A program made the position numbers and the translations under genes. The notes beneath the pieces are model-generated. The model was given only the letters and a program-made list of their open reading frames with translations. It was not told where the DNA came from and searched no databases. Source: Nicotiana tabacum (taxonomy: Eukaryota; Streptophyta; Magnoliopsida; Solanales; Solanaceae). From it: a DNA stretch of 64,000 nt. Positions 1 to 9,853 of the stretch are shown piece by piece; the stretch's first letter is position 1; each line of letters begins with the position of its first letter. Location: positions 156,206,178 to 156,270,177 of the forward strand of contig NC_134085.1 in assembly GCF_000715075.1 (NCBI RefSeq), in the 5' to 3' direction.

Positions 1-40
1 GCAGCTTCGGGTCTTTCGTCCAACAATTCTAGGCTCGTAT

Positions 41-937
41 TCATGGCCTCGTTATTTGACTCCTCCGTTGCGTATCGAAATCTGATGCTTCGAAGCCATA
101 AACTAACGAGAATGGTGTTGCTCCGGTACTGGATTTCGATGTTTTGCGGTATGCCCATAGAACTTCGGGTTGTATCTCTCTCCACTTCCCATTGGTGTCG
201 GTCAATCTCTTCTTAAGGTTCTGAATGATGGTTTTGTTGGTCGATTCGGCTTTTCCGTCCCCGTTGGGATGATAAGGCATCGATAGGATTCTTTTGATCT
301 TGTGATCCTCAAGAAATTTAGTCACTTTGCTGCCGATGAATTGCTTTCCATTATCATATAGCATCTCGGAGGACATCCCGAATCGGCATATGATGTGGTC
401 CCAAATGAAGTCTATGACTTCTTTTTCTCTGACTTTCTTGAAAGCCTGTGCTTCAACCCACTTAGAAAAATAATCAGTCATAAATAAAATAAACTGAGCT
501 TTAATTGGGGGTGATGAAAGAGGGCCGATGATGTCCACTCCCCATTTCATGAACGACCATGGGGATTAGACCTAATGGAGCTGCTCTCCGGGCTGGTGAA
601 TAATTGGTGCATACCTTTGGCATTTGTCGCATTTTCGAATAAACTCCTGTGCGTCTTTCTCTATATCGGTCCTATAGTACCTTGCTCTGATTACTTTTTG
701 GACCAACAATTCGGCACTGGAATAATTTCCACAAGTGCCTTCGTGAACTTCCCATAAGACGTAGTCGGTATCTCCCGGTCCCAAACATATTGCCAACAGA
801 CCATCGAACATCCTTCTAAATAGTGTTCCGTCTTCGGATAAAGTGAATTGTGCTTCCTTTGTGCATAGTGCTCTCAACTCCTTTGGATATAATGAAGCTT
901 CCCATTCTTTATGTACTCTATGTACTTGTTTTTCCAA
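41..937 (-). pseudogene. Tat retrotransposon integrase, broken
   Basis: Integrase inserts the element cDNA into chromosomal DNA. The N-terminal zinc-binding region lies at about 572-780 and ends in CDKCQ, giving the two cysteines. Of the histidine pair, the first is seen in VHEG but the position expected to be the second reads tyrosine (GNYSSA). The catalytic core lies at 41-550, with the three acidic residues in context: D in WGVDIIGPL, D in YDNGKQF and E in GKAESTNK. In-frame stops around 551-571 separate the two halves. The product is therefore neither continuous nor likely to fold a normal HHCC finger. The domain continues toward the window edge, where the C-terminal part is cut off. Confidence 0.85.
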
Positions 938-1152
938 TCCCAGGTCAAACTTGTGGACTTTATTTCGGCGTGGCCTTCTTCGATCACTGATCTCATGAGT
1001 TGTACAACAGTTCCCGAGTTGAGTTCATCATTTTTGATCGATGAACCTAGATTGGCAAGAGCGTCGGCCTCGCTATTCTATTCTCGAGGTGCATGTTGCA
1101 AGGTCCATTCCTTAAATGGATGTAGAGTCATCTATAGTTTATCCAAGTACCT

Positions 1153-1482
1153 CTACATTCGGTCTTCTCGGACTTCAAAAGTCCTATTAACTTGGTTTAC
1201 CATGAGGAGGGAATCACACTTGGCCTCTATGACCTCTGCCCCTAAGCTTTTAGCTAGTTCGAGACCTGCAATCATGGCCTCATATTCGGCCTCATTGTTA
1301 GTCAATTTTATAGTTTTGATAAATTGTCTAACTATATTACCTGTGGGTGATTTTAGCACTATGCCCCCTTCACGTTCGAAGCACCGTCTATAAAGAGGGT
1401 CCAGGCTCCCGAAGATGTACCCAATTTTATCAACAATTCTTTTTTCAACATCGGGTACGAGGGTCGGCGCGAAGTCAGCCAT
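1153..1482 (-). pseudogene. Archaeal-type RNase H (aRH) of the Tat element, frameshifted
   Basis: The motif LTNNEAEYEAMIAGLELAKS, followed by EAKCDSLLMVNQV, is typical of the additional RNase H1-like domain that Tat/Ogre elements carry between RNase H and integrase. The upstream part of the domain, with the first catalytic aspartate in LFIDGASNVKG, is readable at about 1370-1420 but in another frame, so a frameshift falls inside the domain. In intact elements it degrades RNA of RNA/DNA hybrids. It lies between the RT-linked RNase H (1677-2039) and integrase (41-937). Confidence 0.8.
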
Positions 1483-1676
1483 GATTTGAGACTTGATGGC
1501 GGTTCGGGGTCAATACTCAATATCGTACCCATTGATTTCCATGGCCCATTTGGCTAATCGATCCCAAAGCTCTGGTTTGTGCAAAATATTTCGAAGAGGA
1601 TAAGTTGTCACAACACATATTGGATGACATTGGAAATATGGTTTTAGTTTCCTAGAGGCGCTAATTAAAGCAAGCG

Positions 1677-2039
1677 CTAATTTTCTAAGTGCGGATATCT
1701 AGTTTCGGCCTCACCTAAGGTCCGACTAACATAATAGACAGGGAATTCCGTAACTTGTTCTTCTCGAATCAGGAGTCCACTTACCGCTATCTTCGAGACT
1801 GCCAAGTACAAGTAAAGTTGTTCGTCCACTTTCGGGGTATGAAGCAGCGGTGGGCTCGATAAATACTGCTTTAGCTCCTCCAAGGCCTGCTGGCATTCCG
1901 GCGTCCATGAAAAATTGCTCTTCTTCTTAAGCAGTGAGAATAAACGGTGACTCCTATCTGAGGACCTCAAAAGGAATCATCCTAGGGCGGCTATGTGCCC
2001 CGTTAGCCTCTATATGGCCTTTACATTATCTACGACCAT
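1677..2039 (-). pseudogene. Reverse transcriptase tail and RNase H of the Tat element
   Basis: This is the downstream half of a pol segment whose upstream half lies at 6296-6960. The two were one reading unit before the solo LTR at 2040-6290 inserted. It shows the RT connection (SLLKKKSNFSWTPECQQA) and the start of RNase H (PVYYVSRTLGEAETRYP). Further in-frame stops lie around 1940-2030. Between about 1490 and 1676 weaker RNase H homology continues (a YFQCHPI-like stretch near 1610-1650) with stops. Confidence 0.8.
2035..2039. other. Left target-site duplication ACCAT of the solo LTR
   Basis: ACCAT occurs directly before the TG start of the solo LTR and again at 6291-6295 directly after its CA end. 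A 5-bp duplication is the normal footprint of LTR-retrotransposon integrase. Confidence 0.85.
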
Positions 2040-5000
2040 TGTTGATACCCAATTTTTCCCTCATATTTCTTATATATATATACACACACACACACACCTT
2101 CAAAATAGTGCATGTGCACCATCACTTGGTTTATAAACGTATACAAGCACTTTTCATTATTTTCTATAATTTTTAAAGGCTTTTAACAATTTATTCCTGC
2201 ATTTTTATCATACAAATAATTATTGGTTGCATCTGAAATAATTTTTATGATGATTTATGCTTTAATTTTTCATCATTTTATATCCATATTAAGCTTTAAA
2301 TATTTGGGATGTATTTTATCATAATCATATTTGCATCCTTAGGCTAAAATTGCATATCTTGCAATAATAGAGCATATACGTGCATAATTACATTATTTAT
2401 ATGGAAAATAGCTTTTTATATTTTTATAATATTAGGTAATTATTTTAAACCATTTTCATGCACACGTGATATTTTTTTATTTATTGATTATTTTTTAAAA
2501 TTATTTATTTGTTGAATTGGGTATCTAAAATCTATCCCCCTAACAAAACCCCAATTCCGGACCTACACTACCCAATTATCCCAGCCCAATCGCCTATACA
2601 TTAGCCCAAATCAATTAGCCCAAGCCCTGTTCAAAACACCCGACTCAATTCCCTCTAAATCACGACTGTTGATTTTTGAAGATCAATGGCTCATATCCCT
2701 CCCTCCTTTTAATTAACCTACCTCGTCCCCAAACCCTAACTCATTGTCCCAAATCCCGTCGTCTCTGTATTTTCTCAAACCTTCTCCCCACCTCTCCTCT
2801 CAAAACCGTAGCATTGTCACTCAAATCTCTCCGATTCCAACCCCAAAAATGGAATCAATCTATGATTCCTTTACCATATTAGTCTTACCTCCCTACTGGC
2901 TACCCATTTTTGGTATTTCATAATGGCTTGCCTAAAATGGCAAGCATATCTTTTAAGAATCGAACCAAAACTGGTTCAAATCTTTAATATGTTGTTTATT
3001 CCGGCTGTGTTCATATCTTGTTCTTTGTGATTACGAATATTTTCGTATCTCTCACTGATTCGTACTTAACCTTAAGGTTAGGATTTTCAGATCCTCTTTT
3101 TATTCGAACCAAAATTGGTTCAAATTTTAATTTTAAGTGTTATTTCATCTATATTCAATCTATTACGCATAAATCTACCTATTTCTGTTAATTTCTTTTA
3201 CTTACCATAAATTAGTGTTTCAGACCCTAAATTTGGACCAGATCTGGTTCGATTATGTGTTATTTTGAATGATTTCTTGTCCACATTCATCACATGCATA
3301 TTTGATTATCTTTATTATTTACCGACTTGTGAAGGTTTACCTAAAACTAGGGTTTGAGACCTTTCTTTATCTTTTCTGATTTTCTGATTGATACCCTTTC
3401 TTTTCTCGTATGGGTCTGTTATTTTTCTTATTTTTGTTCAATTTGCCATGTTTTCTTTATTTCTTTATCTTATTTTGCCCTGAAACTGATTGTTAATCGA
3501 TTATGTACGATATTTTCCTTATTATAAGTGTTACTCACCCGATTGCACGCCGTTATTCTCTGATTAATTCACTGAACTACATATTATTTGCCCTAAAATT
3601 AGACTTCAATTGATTCTATGATTAATTTCTTTCCTTGCTTATGTGAGTATGATTTCTTTACGTATTTGTTCGCCTAATTGAATGCTATTTAAGCCTTCTC
3701 CCCTTTCCCCTTTAGAAAACTTGAACTCTCAATACTCTCACTAAGAAATCTAGGGCTTAGTCCTATAATCTTTCTGCTCTCTCTTGTTTACTATTGGTCT
3801 TGGCTGGCGAAAGCCAAGGCCAAATATTCTAGACTCTCGACTCTGTGGTATTATTTTGGTTTGCTTGCTTAACTGGTGAGTGACTATCCTTTGTCATTTC
3901 ATCTCCATGTTTACAATCCAGCATGTTTACAGTCCATTCTGAGCATGATTCTACCTGTCTATATGATTCTCTTTTAGTCCTATAGTTAGTACCGTTAGTT
4001 TTGAGATTGGTTATTTTTGAATAATGTGAATCCTCTTAAAAGATAGCTTAATGTTTTAACTTACCTCATGCACACTGTTTGCTAATCCTAAACCTGTTCG
4101 AAACTTAGTATCCTTAGGATACCACTAGTATGGAATTAGTTCACCAATCCCAGCTTTACAGACTTGTATTGTTACCTAATTCATGTGCCCTGCTAAAAGG
4201 TCTTGTATCCCTCTGGATTCATGTGATAATATGATTGTTGTCCTTAACACTTTGCTTAAATATTTATGTGATTAAACAAGGCTGTCATAAATGTTAGCAT
4301 GCACGCTTAGTGTAATTAGGTCTTTTCTGACCCGACCTGTTTAAAACTGTGTACTTTGCCACCCTTGCTTGTTTTCTTAATACCATTATGCCTACATGTT
4401 CTATGTTCTAAAATTATGTTATCGTAGCTTTTCTGAGAAATCCAAACTATTTTAAATCTGTCCCTACCTTTTTTATATGCTATTACTCTTTTTAAAAAAA
4501 ACTCTCAATCTTAGTCCTTTAGGTTTTATCCTCAACCACCCTAGTGTGAGCACTGCTCAGGGTGCATGTGAGACTCTTGTGAACTCTGACACACTGGAAA
4601 CTAGTTCCTAATCTCTTTTGAATCATTTCTGAGTTAGTGGTTCTGGTGTGAGCATTGCCCTTTGTCCATGAGGCCGTTGGGAACTTTGACACACTAAAAA
4701 CCTAATTTTATATGTGCTGTGTGTGAATTACTCATTATTGGCTATGCTGCACCTGTGAAGTAAGCCTTGAGGTAGAATTGGTTTGAAGGCCTGGTTGCCC
4801 AGGTGTATTTGGGCTTGATAAAGGCTCCCTATAGTTTGTGCTATTACATCATGTAATTTATTCGCTAATCTGATCTGTAATAATTTTGTAATAAACAGAT
4901 TCTGGGGTATTTAGTAAAATCGAGAGGGTTTCCTTTGTAACTAGGTAGAAATCCTGCCTATAGGGTTTCATCTAAGCTGTTAATTTTGCTCATTTTGTCC

Positions 5001-6290
5001 AAAACTGTTAAGTTCTACGTTGTTTAGAGATCCTGCATATAGGATTTTCATTGGTAATGTTGAATCTGCTAAATTCATATGGATTCTACATTAAAAATCA
5101 TGTCTATAAGATTAATATTACAGCTTTTGTTAGAAATCCTGCCTATAGGATACGTTAATTTGTCCAATAAAGTGTGTTAGCGATCATGCCTATTGGACCA
5201 ATATTTGACTCAACTATTTTCTGGCAATGTGTCTAAATTTCTGCCCATATACTATTTAATTAGAAATCATGCCTATAGGATTAAGGTCAATTCAGTGCTA
5301 GAAATTATGCCTATAGGGTTAAATCAATTCAACATTAGATATCATGCCTATAGGATTCTGCTAATTGGTTCTAAATACAATCGCCGCTGTCAATCACTTA
5401 GACAATATGCCTATAGGACTAAAATAACAAGTCTGAATTTGTGATTGTGATGCATTACTTTCTGAAGCGCCCAGATATTGTACTAAATAAAATCAGTAGG
5501 CAAATAATATGTCCTAACACTCGCATTAATAATACTGCTTTTGTGTATCACTGGTGGCCTGTTCCTTACATAGATATCCTGCCTATAGGACTTTAAGATT
5601 AATAAAACATGTCAATCAATTGCGTACATTTGTTGTTTATGTGTGGAGGTCAATATGAGCCCGTATTTGTTTTTTATATAAAAGTCTTAATTGTTTTGTT
5701 TGTCGCCTAGCATTTTACATTTTTGAGCAACCTAGGCTTAGTCTAGAACTATCCCTAATAGTGGTCCTAACACCTCCAGGGCCATATGTAAAGGATGGGT
5801 AGTGCATGCATAGGAATCGAACTAGAATCAATTAGAGCACTTTAGGAAACAACTTAAAAATAGTAATCGGGTAGCAGGAGATGATAGTCTGTGCCCGCAG
5901 AAAACTATGAGTAACACCCTCATCCTCGAGGGAGTTACGAACAATTATTTATGTTGCACGGGTTGATCCTTTTGGGCTAAAAAATTTAGGACCCCACATC
6001 CTTATTAAATAATTCTCTCGCTTCTTTATTAGACTAATTCATAATTGAGTTCGGCCGGGACCCATAGTTGTAGACCTCGAAGAGTGCCTAACACCTTCTC
6101 TTCAAGGTAATTTCGAGCTCTTACTCGATCTCTGGTAATGCACACTAGTATAATATGAGTTATCTGCTTTAGGTGCCCTAACGCACCTTAATCCATTAGG
6201 TGGCGACTCTAACTAACTCCTTATCCCTACCCTCCAAAAGGAGTTGTCAAATGTCGAAACCCGATTTCGCGAGAAAAAGGGGGAGCGACA
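2040..6290 (+). mobile_element. Solo LTR, 4251 bp, Ogre/Tat-like family
   Basis: The block starts TGTTGATACC, ends GGAGCGACA and is flanked by ACCAT on both sides. It contains no gag or pol, and the host RT gene resumes on either side. Unequal recombination between two LTRs of one element leaves exactly this structure. The family call rests on its last 250 bases, which share phrases with the LTR ends of the element at 26924-43789: GTGCCTAACACCTTCTC, then GGTGGCGACTC near the end. The rest is AT-rich and non-coding. An AC microsatellite lies at about 2083-2098. Short open frames inside it are not convincing. Confidence 0.88.
4945..5595 (+). repeat. Irregular array of a CCTATAGG-centred motif in the solo LTR
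   Basis: About ten copies of a motif close to AAATCMTGCCTATAGGRTT occur near 4947, 5028, 5093, 5134, 5182, 5264, 5303, 5338, 5405 and 5573. Spacing is irregular (roughly 35-170 bp). The core CCTATAGG is its own reverse complement. Copies differ by single substitutions such as ATC/ATT and CTG/ATG. The sequences between motifs are not clearly repeated. Confidence 0.75.
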
Positions 6291-6295
6291 ACCAT
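6291..6295. other. Right target-site duplication ACCAT of the solo LTR
   Basis: It matches 2035-2039 exactly and immediately follows the terminal CA of the solo LTR. The interrupted RT frame continues beyond it. Confidence 0.85.
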
Positions 6296-6960
6296 GATAT
6301 CCTCGATAGCTTTGATTTTATCGGGGTTGATCTCGATACCCCGATTGGACACCATGAAGCTAAGAAACTTGCCCAAGCCAATCCCGAACGCACACTTTTT
6401 TGGGTTGAGCTTCATATTGTACTTCCTCAGTATGTCGATAGTCTCCTGCAAATGCTTTAAATGGTCCTCTGCTCGCAGGGAATTAACTAGCATGTCATCA
6501 ATATAAACTTCCATAGATTTCCCTATTTGTTCTTCGAACATTCGATTTACTAGGCGTTGATAGGTTGCACCAGTATTTTTTAGTCTGAATGACATTACAT
6601 TATAACAGTAGGTACCATACTTAGTGATGAATGAAGTCTTTTCCTGGTCTTCCGGGTTCATTCGTATTTGGTTGTACCCGGAATAGGTGTCGAGAAAACT
6701 GAGGATCTCGTGGCCAGCCGTGGCATTGATCATGTAGTCCATGTTAGGCAAAGGAAAAAAATCCTTGGGGTATGCTTTATTTAGGTCTTTGTAGTCTACA
6801 CACATCCTAAGCTTGTTTCCCTTTTTAGGGACTATTACTACATTCGCTAACCATTCAGGGTATTTTACTTCCCGGATGGATCCTATTTTGAGAAGCTTGG
6901 TTACCTCGTCTTTGATGAAAGTGTGTTTGACTTCAGACTGAGGCCTCCTTTTTTTTCACC
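6296..6960 (-). pseudogene. Reverse transcriptase of the Tat element, N-terminal and palm part
   Basis: The catalytic palm is readable: WLANVVIVPKKG, MCVDYKDLNKA, FLDTYSGYNQI, and the active-site box YIDDM with flanking sequence. The family consensus at that box is usually YVDD or YIDD, so the catalytic pair is kept. The thumb sequence ends at NPDKIKAIEDI where the solo LTR begins; the rest is at 1677-2039. Upstream, around 6806-6960, homology continues but with disruptions. In an intact element this polymerase copies the RNA genome into cDNA. Confidence 0.85.
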
Positions 6961-7264
6961 AGGTGAAACTTCGGGTCCAAGCTTAGTTTATGAGTAGTGA
7001 TCTCCGGTGGGATCCCTGTCATATCGAGATGGGACCAAGGAAAATAATCCATATTAACTATAAGAAATTGAATAAGTTTTTTTCTGAGCTCGGTAGTTAA
7101 CCTCGTGCCCAGTTATACCTTTCGATCAGTATGATCTGTTCCAACTCTTCGACCGTTGATTTTGTGGCGTTAGAATCATTAAGGATTATGAAGGATCGAG
7201 GTACCGTATAGTCATCATCCTCGTAAGTCCCATGCTCATTCGGTTGGGTCGAGGCCGGTGTCTG

Positions 7265-7480
7265 TGGTTGCTATTTAACCTCTTTTTTTGCCTTCGAACT
7301 TAACCCTTTCTTTGATGAGAGCGCCGATATCGGTATCACTTCGTCGATGGCAAACATTTCCTTTACGGCGGGTTGCTCCCCATAGACTATTTTGACTCCC
7401 TTTGGCGTTAGGAATTTTAGAACCTGGTGAAGGGTCGAAGGCACTGCCCTCATGTATGGATCCATCGTCTCCCGAATAAG
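7265..7480 (-). pseudogene. Protease-to-RT linker of the Tat polyprotein
   Basis: The segment reads MRAVPSTLHQVLKFLTPKGV and then YGEQPAVKEMFA, a linker commonly found between protease and RT in Tat elements of this type. Reading frames overlap here, so a small frameshift lies near 7460-7480. Between 6961 and 7264 only weak, stop-containing homology is left. No catalytic motif is expected in this part. Confidence 0.6.
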
Positions 7481-7641
7481 GCATTATACCTCATATCGCC
7501 CTCGATCACATGGAACTTCATCTATTGGATGGTCCTACCCACATTTACTGGCAAAATTACCTCGCCTTTGGTGGTTTCACATGCCATATTGAAACCGTTA
7601 AAATCTCGAGCCGTGAGTACACATTGATCCTGTAGGCCGAG

Positions 7642-7908
7642 CTATTCTACGACCCTCGATATAATTATGTTTGCCGAGCTACCTGGATCAATCAAAGCAC
7701 ATTTAACTTGAGTTTTATTCATAAGTACAGATATTACCACTATGTCGTTATGGAGTTGTTCGATCCCTTCTACATCCTCATCATTTAAAGACAAGGTCCC
7801 TTCTAGTAAGTAGTCCCGAGTTTGCTTCTCCCTTGTGATCGACACCTTGGTGCGTTTAAATACTGGTCCTTGGGGAATATTGACCCCTCCAACGATCATG
7901 TGGATCAC
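7642..7908 (-). pseudogene. Aspartic protease of the Tat element
   Basis: The aspartic-protease signature is CALIDPGSSANII, with the catalytic aspartate codon at about 7687-7689. The upstream part (GGVNIPQGPVFKRTKVSITR) is the usual spacer after gag. The frame is closed at both ends by stops; the continuation (TARDFNGF, NVGRTIQ) is readable in about 7485-7640 with further stops. In intact elements it cleaves the Gag-Pol polyprotein in the virus-like particle. Confidence 0.8.
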
Positions 7909-8090
7909 ATACTGTGGCTCTTATTGCTCATTCTGTCTATTTGAATCTCTATTTTTGATATGGTTCTTGGCTTGATCACTTAAGAATTCCTGAAGGTTCC
8001 CCTCGTTAAACAATCGGGCTACTTCCTCCCTTAGCTGTCTGAAATCTTCTATTTAATGGCCATGGGTACCATGATACTTGCATATTTGGT

Positions 8091-9588
8091 TTAGGCCAGA
8101 TCGGTCTGCAGAGGTCGATGCCATCTGGTATCTTTGACACGTCCGATGGCCGATACGATGGTGGATGCATCTACGTTGAATTTATATTCTGACAATCGAG
8201 GCATTTCTTTGGGCCCGAAATCCCCGTTGAAACCACTCTTGCTCATGAGTCCTCGGGAGTTCTGCCCTCCATCATTCCTTCTATCATTTCGAATGGGGTT
8301 GCGTCCAGGCCTGTTGTTTCTCCGATCTCCACCGTATGGCTGATATCGATCTCTGTTCAACCATGTTTTCCGATCAATATCCTTTTTAGCTCTATCGACA
8401 GACCTATTTGGATAAACGGACCCGGAAGGAGACCCCAGTTGTTCATCATTTACCCTGATCTTCGATTGATACCGATTATGTACATCGGCCCAAGTGACAG
8501 CTGGATATTCGATCAAATTCTGGTTCAACTATTGTGAAGCTATGGAACTCCAAGCATTGAGACCTTGAGTAAAAGCTTGAACAGCCCAATAGTCGGTGAC
8601 CGGTGGTAAATCCATTCATTCCATTTGGAATCGAGATACGAATTCCCTGAGCATTTCATTATCTTTCTGCCTTGCCTTGAAAAGTTTCGTCTTTCTTGTA
8701 ATGACCTTAATGGCTCTGGTGTGTGCCTTTACAAAAGATTCTGCAAGCATAGCAAATGAATTAATAGAATTAGGTGGTAAATTATGATACCATATCATAG
8801 CACCCTTCGATGGAGTCTCCCCGAATTTCTTCGGTAATATGGATTCAATCTCATCATCTTCCAAGTAATTTTCCTTAATGGCGCATGTGTATTAGGTGAC
8901 GTGTTTGTTTGGATCTGTCATCCCGTTATACTTCAGAATCTCAGGCATACAGAACTTCTTAGGGATTTGCTTCGGAGCCGTACTCGGGGGGGGGGGGGAG
9001 GTTTTTGCACAAGATTTTTAGAATCTAGTCCTTTCAATATCGGTGGACCCCTGGGATTTGGTCGACCCTGGAGTTATAAATTTCCACATTCTTATCGTTT
9101 TCCTCGATCTTCTTTTCCCCTGTCTCAATTTGCTTTGTCAGTTCTTCGAGCATCTTTATGATAGCAGGATTGGTCTCCGATTCTCCTCCATTCGATCTCT
9201 TTGGCACCGATTCGGTCCTATGAACAATTTCCGGTGATGGCATGAGCTCGATTCTGCTTGGTGTACGGTTCTGATTTTGGAGTTGTCCTATTACAACTTA
9301 TTGAGTCTGCAACATTTCGAATATCACTCAAAGGTTGATCCTGTCTTTTTCATCTCCTTGTGTGTTTTGATCAACTGGTCGAACATCTCTGCGGACGCTG
9401 CTTTCAGGATCGACGGTCAAATTCCCATTAATGGCAATATGAGAACTGACATCGATTGGGTCCATGGTCGGGGCTCCATCGGGGTTGATTGGAGGTACTC
9501 CATTTCCTGGAGCGGCTATGTTATCGTTCTCGCCATGGATACCAAGGCCATTGTCTGTGTATGGGGGTGCTGCTTGAGAGTTTGACAT
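8091..9588 (-). pseudogene. Gag of the Tat element, fragmented
   Basis: Gag forms the particle shell. The likely start is the ATG at 9588 (MSNSQAAPPYTDNG), about 100 bases inside the primer-binding site. Capsid homology is clearest at 8616-8864 (GAMIWYHNLPPNSI, FVKAHTRAIKV, MLREFVSRFQ). A basic arginine- and asparagine-rich tail lies at 8091-8528. Stops near 8529-8615 and 9244-9327 and a G run at about 8989-8998 break the frame. I do not see a CCHC zinc knuckle; the basic tail may take its RNA-binding role, as in many Tat elements. Confidence 0.75.
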
Positions 9589-9677
9589 GTTGATACTGGA
9601 ATCAAAGACACTTCAAAGAACAAGCGTAAAATAGTATGTGTTATGAAAGTTATACCAAGCAATAACTATTATCCTCA

Positions 9678-9695
9678 GCCCCACGGTGGGCGCCA
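9678..9695 (-). other. Primer-binding site of the Tat element
   Basis: On the minus strand TGGCGCCCACCGTGGGGC follows the LTR end by two or three bases. TGGCGCC is the usual start of a tRNA-complementary primer site in Tat/Athila-type elements. I did not match it to one tRNA. Confidence 0.65.
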
Positions 9696-9845
9696 AACAG
9701 TTTACTTTTAAAATTGGATAACAATTAAAGTTATAAGTGGTTTTAAGAATATGTGATTTCACTTGGCACAAATTGAGAAATATGAAAATTAATGCTAGAA
9801 ATTAACTGTAAAATAAAGCAAACCAATATAATGAGTGGTTATGGC

Positions 9846-9853
9846 CCTCGAAC
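9846..9853. other. 8-bp target-site duplication of the hAT element
   Basis: CCTCGAAC here and at 12751-12758 flanks the transposon; both copies are identical, so the insertion can be read precisely. Confidence 0.9.

Noticed and set aside
1..9600. Endogenous pararetrovirus
   Set aside because: RT and RNase H occur, but integrase, LTR and gag of Tat type are present and no movement or coat protein is seen.
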